Source: an uncultured Prevotellaceae bacterium (lineage in GTDB: Bacteria > Bacteroidota > Bacteroidia > Bacteroidales > Bacteroidaceae). From it: a stretch of DNA of 64,000 nucleotides. The number at the start of each line of letters is the position of its first letter. The first letter of the stretch is position 1. Position numbers and translations under genes: made by a program. The notes under the pieces were generated by a model. It did no database searches, had not been told where the DNA came from, and worked only from the letters and a program-made list of their open reading frames with translations. The DNA is taken from NCBI GenBank assembly GCA_946188395.1, contig CAMHUU010000007.1, positions 29,808 through 93,807 on the forward strand. Direction: 5' to 3'. Of this stretch, positions 58,215 through 64,000 are shown piece after piece.

Positions 58215-60467
58215 ATGATTCAAACTGTAGTAAAACGAGACGGACGCATCGTTGGTTTCAACGAGCAGAAGATTATGGCAGCCATCCGTAAGGCCATGAT
58301 GCACACTGACAAAGGCGAGGACGAACGGCTGTTGAATCAGATTACCGACCATATTGCCCAACGCGGAGACACCCAGATGACCGTTGAGCAGATTCAGGAC
58401 CTGGTGGAGATAGAACTGATGAAGTCGAGCCGCAAGGATGTGGCGCAGAAATACATTGCCTACCGCAACCAGCGTTCGATAGCCCGTAAGGCCAAGACAC
58501 GCGACGTGTTCCTGGACATCGTGAACATCAAGAACAACGATGTGACGCGCGAGAATGCCAATATGAATGCCGACACCCCTGCGGGCATGATGATGAAGTT
58601 TGCCTCGGAATCGACCAAGCCCTTCGTGGACGACTACTTGCTGTCGCCCGAGAGCCGCGACGCCGTGGAGCACAACTATCTGCACATTCACGACAAGGAC
58701 TACTATCCGACGAAGTCGCTGACCTGTGTACAGCATCCGCTGGACAATATTCTGAACTGCGGCTTCGTGGCCGGACACGGTGCGTCGCGCCCTGCGAAGC
58801 GCATTGAAACGGCATCGGTGCTGGCCTGTATCTCGATGGAGTGCTGCCAGAACGAGATGCACGGCGGACAGGCCATTCCGGCGTTTGACTTCTACCTGGC
58901 ACCCTATGTGCGCCTAACGTATATCGAGGAGCTGAAGGCTCTGGAAGAGCTGTATGGCGAGGACTATTCGTCGCTGTATGAAGAGCCGTTGATGGACTAT
59001 ATCAAGCAGCCACTGGACGGACTGATGGGTCGCGAGCGTGCCCAGCAGCATGCCGTGAACAAGACGGTGGGCCGCGTGCACCAGGCCATGGAGGCCTTCA
59101 TCCACAACATGAACACCATCCATTCGCGCGGTGGCAACCAGGTGGTATTCTCGAGTATTAATTACGGTACGGATACTAGTGCGGAGGGACGCTGCATCAT
59201 GCGCGAGATTCTGCTGTCGACCTACGAGGGTGTGGGCGACGGCGAGACAGCTATCTTCCCCATCCAGATCTGGAAGAAGAAGCGCGGCGTGAACTATCTG
59301 CCCGAGGACCGCAACTTCGACTTGTATCAGCTGGCCTGTAAGGTGACGGCCCGCCGATTCTTCCCCAACTTCCTGAATCTTGACGCTACGTACAACCAGG
59401 ACCCCGACTGGCGTGCTGACGATCCGAAGCGTTACATCCACGAGGTGGCGACGATGGGTTGCCGTACGCGTGTGTTCGAGAACCGCTTCGGTCCGCGTAC
59501 GTCGATTGGCCGCGGCAATCTGTCGTTCTCGACGATCAACATTGTGAAACTGGCTTTGGAGTGTATGCAAGAGGTAAAGGGTGACAGTCAGGAGGCGAAA
59601 GATCAGCGTATCAGCAAGTTCTTTGCCAAGCTGGACAACATGCTGGAAGTGACCGCCAAGCAGTTGGACGACCGCTACCAGTTCCAGAAGACGGCCTACG
59701 CCAAGCAGTTTCCGCTGCTGATGAAGAGTCTGTGGATTGGTGCCGACAAGTTGGGACCCACAGAGACCATCGAGAGCGTCATCAATCAGGGCACGCTGGG
59801 TATCGGATTCATCGGACTGGCCGAGGCACTTGTGGCTCTTATTGGCAAGCATCACGGCGAGAGCGAGGAAGCCCAGGAGCTGGGACTGAAGATTGTAGGT
59901 TATATGCGTGAACGGGTGAACGACTTCTGCGAGCGCTACCATCATAACTACTCGGTATTGGCTACACCTGCCGAAGGCCTGAGCGGTAAATTTACCAAGA
60001 AGGACCGCAAGGAGTTTGGTGTGATTCCTGGCGTGACGGACCGCGACTACTACACGAATTCGAACCACGTGCCCGTATATTATAAATGTAGTGCACGACA
60101 TAAGGCCGAGGTGGAGGCGCCGTACCACGAGATGACACGTGGCGGACACATCTTCTACGTCGAGATTGACGGCGACGCCACACACAATCCGCAGGTCATT
60201 ATGAGTGTGGTGGACATGATGGACCAGCTGAACATGGGTTACGGCTCGGTGAACCATAACCGCAACCGCTGTATGGACTGCGGCTACGAGAATGCCGCCG
60301 ACCATCTGGAGAAGTGTCCGAAATGCGGCTCGACGAACATCGACCGTCTGCAGCGCATCACTGGTTATCTGGTAGGTACCACCGACCGCTGGAACTCGGG
60401 TAAGCTGGCTGAGTTGAACGACCGCGTGACGCACATCGACCACGGAGCGAAAGACTTGTTTGAATGA
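58215..60467 (+). CDS. nrdD: anaerobic ribonucleoside-triphosphate reductase
   Basis: 750 residues. An ATP-cone (VVKRDGRIVGFNEQKIMAAI, 1-90) regulates activity; the ten-stranded barrel includes NTIHSRGGNQVVFSSINYGT, GCRTRVFENRFG and GRGNLSFSTINIV; the C-terminus has a zinc site (CMDCGYEN, CPKCGS) and the glycyl radical loop RITGYLVGTTDRWNSG. It reduces NTPs to dNTPs without oxygen, as expected of an anaerobe. No separate -7 box is seen in the 24-base gap upstream. TGA overlaps the nrdG ATG. Confidence 0.96.
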   Translation: MIQTVVKRDGRIVGFNEQKIMAAIRKAMMHTDKGEDERLLNQITDHIAQRGDTQMTVEQIQDLVEIELMKSSRKDVAQKYIAYRNQRSIARKAKTRDVFLDIVNIKNNDVTRENANMNADTPAGMMMKFASESTKPFVDDYLLSPESRDAVEHNYLHIHDKDYYPTKSLTCVQHPLDNILNCGFVAGHGASRPAKRIETASVLACISMECCQNEMHGGQAIPAFDFYLAPYVRLTYIEELKALEELYGEDYSSLYEEPLMDYIKQPLDGLMGRERAQQHAVNKTVGRVHQAMEAFIHNMNTIHSRGGNQVVFSSINYGTDTSAEGRCIMREILLSTYEGVGDGETAIFPIQIWKKKRGVNYLPEDRNFDLYQLACKVTARRFFPNFLNLDATYNQDPDWRADDPKRYIHEVATMGCRTRVFENRFGPRTSIGRGNLSFSTINIVKLALECMQEVKGDSQEAKDQRISKFFAKLDNMLEVTAKQLDDRYQFQKTAYAKQFPLLMKSLWIGADKLGPTETIESVINQGTLGIGFIGLAEALVALIGKHHGESEEAQELGLKIVGYMRERVNDFCERYHHNYSVLATPAEGLSGKFTKKDRKEFGVIPGVTDRDYYTNSNHVPVYYKCSARHKAEVEAPYHEMTRGGHIFYVEIDGDATHNPQVIMSVVDMMDQLNMGYGSVNHNRNRCMDCGYENAADHLEKCPKCGSTNIDRLQRITGYLVGTTDRWNSGKLAELNDRVTHIDHGAKDLFE

Positions 60468-60961
60468 TCCGTGTTTTGGACGTCATAGAGGATACGATGG
60501 TGGATGGACCGGGGTTCCGGACATCCGTCTATTGTGCAGGGTGCCACCATGCGTGCAAGGGGTGTCACAATCCCCAGTCGTGGGACTTTAACGGGGGCAG
60601 GGATATGACCACACAGGAACTGATGAAGATTATCCTGGCTGACCCCTACGCCAATGTAACCTTCTCGGGCGGCGATCCGATGTACCAGTGCGACGGCTTT
60701 GCAGAATTGGCACGAGCCATCCATGCCGAAACCAACAAGGATATCTGGTGCTATACGGGATTTACCTACGAGAACCTAATTACTCGGGCCCAGCGCGAAC
60801 TACTGTATGAACTCGACGTACTGGTGGACGGACCCTTCATAGAAAGCCTACACGACCCCGACCTGCTGTTTCGGGGCTCGAGTAACCAGCGCATCATCGA
60901 TGTTCAGCAGTCGCTCTATACGGGCGAGGTGGTGTTGTGGAAACCTGATATTACGATATGA
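60464..60961 (+). CDS. nrdG: anaerobic ribonucleotide reductase activating enzyme
   Basis: 165 residues. Radical-SAM Cys cluster in VYCAGCHHACKGCHNPQSW and SAM-binding VTFSGGDPMYQ. It generates the glycyl radical on NrdD. Overlaps nrdD at its start and the MurU-like gene at its end, both ATGA. Confidence 0.96.
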   Translation: MIRVLDVIEDTMVDGPGFRTSVYCAGCHHACKGCHNPQSWDFNGGRDMTTQELMKIILADPYANVTFSGGDPMYQCDGFAELARAIHAETNKDIWCYTGFTYENLITRAQRELLYELDVLVDGPFIESLHDPDLLFRGSSNQRIIDVQQSLYTGEVVLWKPDITI

Positions 60962-61713
60962 GACAAGCAATGATATTGGCTGCGGGACTGGGAACCCGCC
61001 TGAAACCCTTGACGGACACGATGCCCAAGGCCCTGGTGCCAGTGGGGGGCCGTCCGCTGTTGGACCTGAACATCCGAAAGCTGCAGTCGCAAGGCTATGA
61101 CCGCTTTGTGGTGAACATCCACCATTTTGCCCAGCAGATTGTGAATTATGTGGGCCAGCAGGACTATGCCCCGCTGGTGCATTTCAGCGACGAGACGGAG
61201 GCACTGCTCGAAACGGGTGGGGGACTGAAGAAGGCTGCCCCGCTGTTTGTAGACGATGAACCCGTGCTGATTCACAATGTCGACATACTCGACAATGTGG
61301 ACTACGGCTGGTTTTCGCGACAGCACCAGGCTGACGAGGATGCCGTGTTGCTGGTGAGCCGCAGGAAGACGAAACGCTACTTGCTGTTCGACAATGCCAT
61401 GCGGCTGATGGGTTGGAAGAACATTGAGACGGGGGAAATCAAGTCTCCTTATGAGTACATCCGCCGTACGGGACTCTCGCAGCATGGCGAGCCGCTGAAC
61501 ATGTTTGCCTTCTCGGGCATCCACTCGTTCTCGCCACGGCTGTTTCCGCTGATGGAGCGGTTCCCAGAACGTTTCAGCATCATTGACTTCTACCTGTCGG
61601 TCTGTCACCGCTCGCACATCGTGGGACTGGTGAAAGACGACCTGCAGGTGCTGGACGTGGGCAAGCTGGACTCGCTGCACGAGGCGGAACAGTTTTTAGC
61701 GACCACGGATTAA
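60958..61713 (+). CDS. sugar-1-phosphate nucleotidyltransferase, MurU-like
   Basis: 251 residues. The nucleotidyltransferase loop is ILAAGLGTRLKPLTDTMPKA, followed by LVPVGGRPLLDLNI, ETGGGLKKAAPLF and a VLIHNVDILDN metal site (usual GD replaced by VD). The short length and ETGGG favour MurU (MurNAc-1-phosphate uridylyltransferase in peptidoglycan recycling), but no kinase partner is adjacent. The last codons (ATTD, stop) lie inside an ACCACGGATTAAAC-type spacer repeat, so the C-terminus may have been set by that repeat. Confidence 0.8.
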   Translation: MRQAMILAAGLGTRLKPLTDTMPKALVPVGGRPLLDLNIRKLQSQGYDRFVVNIHHFAQQIVNYVGQQDYAPLVHFSDETEALLETGGGLKKAAPLFVDDEPVLIHNVDILDNVDYGWFSRQHQADEDAVLLVSRRKTKRYLLFDNAMRLMGWKNIETGEIKSPYEYIRRTGLSQHGEPLNMFAFSGIHSFSPRLFPLMERFPERFSIIDFYLSVCHRSHIVGLVKDDLQVLDVGKLDSLHEAEQFLATTD

Positions 61714-61771
61714 ACAGATTGAAAGGATTTTTTTACGACAACGAATTTAACGGATTAAACGGATTGGAGAT
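61711..61771. repeat. spacer repeat (ACGGATTAAAC units)
   Basis: ACCACGGATTAAACAGATT, then ACGACAACGAATTTAACGG and ATTAAACGGATT. It contains the stop of the MurU-like gene and fills the gap to the phosphatase gene. Confidence 0.6.
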
Positions 61772-63277
61772 ATGAAGAAAGTATGGATGTTGTTTGCATG
61801 GTTTGTTTGCACGGTAGTTGGTTTGTCGGCCCAGCCGGCATTCAATGAACGCCCGAAGCTAGTGGTGGGTATCGTGGTCGACCAGATGCGCTGGGACTAC
61901 CTGTCGCGCTATTACGACAAGTTTTGCAGCGACGGTTTACGACGGATGATGGATCAGGGCTACTCGTACAACAACTGCCAAATTAACTATCTGCCTACCG
62001 TAACAGCCATCGGGCATGCGTCGGTTTATACGGGAACCACACCTGCTTTTCATGGCATTTGCGGCAACAATTTTTCGATTGACGGACGAGGCGTCTACTG
62101 CTGTACGGACACGACGGTGATGCCTGTGGGTACGAATAACAAGAAAGATGGCCAGATGTCGCCTGTCAATCTGCTGTCGACGACTATTGGCGACCAGTTG
62201 CGCCTGCACACCGATTTTCGTTCAAAGGTCATAGGCGTGTCGTATAAGGACCGTGCCGCCATTCTGCCTGCTGGTCGTTCGGCGAATGCAGCCTATTGGC
62301 TCGACAGGAAGAACCGCCAGTTTATCAGCAGCACCTACTACATGCAGGAGTTACCCCAGTGGGCTAAGGACTATAACAGGGTGCTGGTGAAGAATGAGGA
62401 GTTCAAGAAGGTTGGCGAGGATGTCGGTCTGTATCCGCTGACGGGACATATCACGGTGGATATGGCTATTGCTGCATTGGACGGTGAACAGTTAGGGCAG
62501 GGTGGCGAGACCGACATGCTGTGTGTGAGCTTCTCGCAGACTGATGTCATCGGACACCGTTGGGGTACACGTGGCGAACATACCGACGAGGCCTATCTGG
62601 AGTTGGATAAGGACCTGTCGCGACTGTTCCAAGCGTTGGACGATAAGGTGGGAAAGGGCAACTATTTGGCTTTCCTGACGGCCGATCATGCTGCGGCGCA
62701 CAACAATCAATACATGCAGGACCATAAAATGAATGCAGGAAAGTGGCTGTCGCAGGAATTACGGAAATCCTTGGAGCAATATGTAGCCGAGCAATTAGGA
62801 AACAAGCAGCCCGTCGTGGAGGCTATTCGTGATTATCGTTTTTTTCTTGACCATCGGACCATTGCGGCACAGGGTATGGACCTGCAGCGCGTCAAGGAGG
62901 TGGTGATGGACTTTCTGCGTCAGCAGCCGAATATATCTTTTGTGGTCGATTACGAAAAGGCGGCCTATGCACCAGTGCCTCAATTTCTACGTGAAAGAAT
63001 CCTGTTAGGCTATAACTTCCACCGTTCGGGCGATATCATCGTCTGCGTAAATCCTGGATATTATGAGTTCGGCTCGTGGTCATCGCCCGTGGGGACAACA
63101 CATGGTGAGTGGAATCCTTACGATGCACATATTCCTCTGTTGTTCTATGGATGGCAGATTCCGCATGGTGAAAATTCATCGGAAGTATATATCACAGATA
63201 TCGCCACAACGGTATGTAATTTGCTTCATATACAGCAGCCAAACGCCAGTATTGGCAGGAATTTGACATTTAAATGA
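61772..63277 (+). CDS. exported PafA-like alkaline phosphatase
   Basis: 501 residues, signal peptide (WMLFAWFVCTVVGLSAQ). Alkaline phosphatase-superfamily landmarks: VVGIVVDQMRWDYL (first metal Asp), LPTVTAIGHASVYTG with a Thr nucleophile (T76 or T78) rather than Ser, VSFSQTDVIGHRWG and FLTADHAAAHN. This is the Bacteroidota PafA type, active on phosphomonoesters in the periplasm. The distal His is in VGTTHGEWNPYDAHIP. No TAnnTTTG box in the 58-base gap, which is all repeat. Confidence 0.9.
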   Translation: MKKVWMLFAWFVCTVVGLSAQPAFNERPKLVVGIVVDQMRWDYLSRYYDKFCSDGLRRMMDQGYSYNNCQINYLPTVTAIGHASVYTGTTPAFHGICGNNFSIDGRGVYCCTDTTVMPVGTNNKKDGQMSPVNLLSTTIGDQLRLHTDFRSKVIGVSYKDRAAILPAGRSANAAYWLDRKNRQFISSTYYMQELPQWAKDYNRVLVKNEEFKKVGEDVGLYPLTGHITVDMAIAALDGEQLGQGGETDMLCVSFSQTDVIGHRWGTRGEHTDEAYLELDKDLSRLFQALDDKVGKGNYLAFLTADHAAAHNNQYMQDHKMNAGKWLSQELRKSLEQYVAEQLGNKQPVVEAIRDYRFFLDHRTIAAQGMDLQRVKEVVMDFLRQQPNISFVVDYEKAAYAPVPQFLRERILLGYNFHRSGDIIVCVNPGYYEFGSWSSPVGTTHGEWNPYDAHIPLLFYGWQIPHGENSSEVYITDIATTVCNLLHIQQPNASIGRNLTFK

Positions 63278-63308
63278 GGTGGTTAGAAAACTTTTCCACA
63301 ATAATTCG

Positions 63309-63339
63309 TTGATATATTGAGATTTATTTCATACCTTTG
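63309..63339 (+). promoter_or_regulatory. promoter of the HTH gene (-33 TTG, -7 TACCTTTG)
   Basis: TTG at 63309-63311 and TACCTTTG at 63332-63339, 20 bases apart; ATG at 63384. Confidence 0.7.
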
Positions 63340-63383
63340 CAAACAAAACAAACATAATACAAACTAAATTCAAGGCTTAAGGT

Positions 63384-63596
63384 ATGAATATTGGCAAGCA
63401 CATTCAAGAAATTCTAAGGAAACAGGGTAAGTCGGCAGCATGGTTAGCCACACAGATTCCCTGTGAGCGTACGAACGTTTATAACATTTTCAAGCGTAAA
63501 AGTTTGGACGTACGCCTGCTGATGAGAATCAGTGTCATTCTAGGCTATGACTTCTTCAAGGAATTATCTGAAGAAGCGTTTCCTAAGACTAAATAA
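63384..63596 (+). CDS. small helix-turn-helix protein
   Basis: 70 residues: MNIGKHIQEILRKQGKSAAW is followed by LATQIPCERTNVYNIFKRKS, a Cro/C1-type HTH with recognition helix around TNVYNIF, and a last helix RLLMRISVILGYDFFKELSE. This is a common short Bacteroidota HTH protein; targets unknown. Own promoter and strong terminator, so it is monocistronic. Confidence 0.85.
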   Translation: MNIGKHIQEILRKQGKSAAWLATQIPCERTNVYNIFKRKSLDVRLLMRISVILGYDFFKELSEEAFPKTK

Positions 63597-63599
63597 TTT

Positions 63600-63634
63600 A
63601 AGCCGCTGCCTAAAAAGACAGCGGCTTTTATTTT
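63600..63634 (+). terminator. intrinsic terminator
   Basis: AAGCCGCTG (63600-63608) pairs with CAGCGGCTT (63619-63627) around a 10 base loop, followed by TTATTTTC. Strong, just after the HTH gene. Confidence 0.85.
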
Positions 63635-63692
63635 CTTTGCCTTTTTTTTGCACTTTTTCCATAAATATGCTATTTCTTTGCAAAAAAATGAT

Positions 63693-63700
63693 TACCTTTG
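63693..63700 (+). promoter_or_regulatory. -7 box (TACCTTTG) of the nuo operon
   Basis: TACCTTTG on the plus strand, 41 bases before the nuoA ATG at 63742. A TTTG at 63677 is too close to be a -33 element. Confidence 0.6.
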
Positions 63701-63741
63701 CACTCAAATTGAATTCAATATAATATTATTAAAAACTATTT

Positions 63742-64000
63742 ATGAACTTTACTTTGTTAATTACCGTCATATTGACGGCACTAACATTGGTGGTGGCGGC
63801 TTACGTCGTAGCCAAGCTGATAGGCCCTAGGTCCTACGCGAAGGTGAAAGGTGAACCGTATGAGAGCGGTATCCCCACGCGAGGCAGCTCGTGGTTGCCG
63901 ATGTCGGTGGGATTCTATCTCTTCGCCATCTTGTTCCTCATGTTCGATATAGAAACGGTGTTTCTGTATCCATGGGCAGTGGTAGTGAAGGAGTTCGGTG
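63742..64000 (+). CDS. nuoA: NADH-quinone oxidoreductase subunit A, C-terminus cut by window edge
   Basis: 86 codons visible from ATG 63742 (MNFTLLITVILTALTLVVAA); usual NuoA is about 115-130 residues. First membrane helix, then the conserved loop KVKGEPYESGIP (usual YECG has Ser in place of Cys here) and MSVGFYLFAILFLMFDIETV, the second helix with the buried acidic DxE. Membrane arm subunit of respiratory complex I; the rest of the nuo operon presumably follows to the right. Confidence 0.92.
   Translation, partial: MNFTLLITVILTALTLVVAAYVVAKLIGPRSYAKVKGEPYESGIPTRGSSWLPMSVGFYLFAILFLMFDIETVFLYPWAVVVKEFG

Noticed and set aside
58914..60443. 509-codon open frame antisense to nrdD
   Set aside because: Same reason: nrdD has complete motifs, and the antisense product is compositionally odd with no recognisable domain.

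Overview
The window reads as chromosomal DNA of a Bacteroidales bacterium, most likely Prevotella or a close relative (inference from gene content and promoter style). Most transcription units start behind TAnnTTTG-type -7 boxes, several with TTTG at -33, as is typical of Bacteroidota. The content fits too: a Bat aerotolerance operon, type III glutamine synthetase, a CHU_C/type IX secretion cargo, GH28/CE12 pectin enzymes, DUF4494, EFR1, a Clp ATPase with UVR motif and a MurU-like nucleotidyltransferase. I found no rRNA, tRNA, CRISPR array, prophage or insertion sequence. Coding density is high.

Layout. 1-1777 (-): S9 peptidase cut by the left edge. 1887-3938 (+): lipoprotein SpoIIE-type phosphatase, ending at a bidirectional terminator. 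3994-14261 (-): one long operon, read right to left: aminotransferase, LolC/FtsX permease, uxuA, GHL10 protein, ruvC, double ABC ATPase, clpC, small lipoprotein. 14474-16950 (+): membrane pseudokinase, DUF4494 protein, YggS. 16958-18517 (-): EFR1 flavodoxin-ferredoxin and a TrmH methyltransferase. 18660-22441 (+): VanW protein, a gene-poor stretch with a large inverted repeat and a broken P-loop gene relic, then a BamA/TamA-like outer membrane protein. 22395-27129: small lipoprotein (-), MBL hydrolase (+), lepA (+), Crp-family regulator (+), ispE (-). 27335-39647 (+): moxR, DUF58, membrane protein, batA, batB, batC, a fused batD-batE, PAP2 phosphatase, queA, nadE. 39700-42244 (+): DUF4375 protein, smpB, second GHL10 protein. 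42296-45903 (-): CHU_C cargo overlapping uvrA. 46127-49193 (+): TraX protein and a GH28-propeller fusion. 49204-54428 (-): agmatine deiminase, N-carbamoylputrescine amidase, glnN, CE12 esterase. 54587-61713 (+): EEP protein, alpha/beta hydrolase, short ABC ATPase, small membrane protein, nrdD, nrdG, MurU-like enzyme, with five ATGA-type or near-contiguous junctions. 61772-63277: PafA-like phosphatase. 63384: small HTH protein. 63742-64000: start of nuoA.

The most unusual signal is not a gene. Several short degenerate repeat families that fill operon spacers here also sit in frame inside conserved genes: a 107 bp element with 28 bp inverted arms in uvrA, CT-rich Ser/Pro/Leu/Thr-coding tracts twice in agmatine deiminase and once at the batD/batE joint, an ACGGATT/CACGAATT tract in the EFR1 gene, a 12 bp perfect palindrome in queA, and a TAGGTTGGG tract in uvrA. 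Each adds a low-complexity peptide at a place where I recall the family having a short loop. Whether these are mobile, how they enter genes, and whether the peptides are tolerated or used cannot be told from sequence alone.
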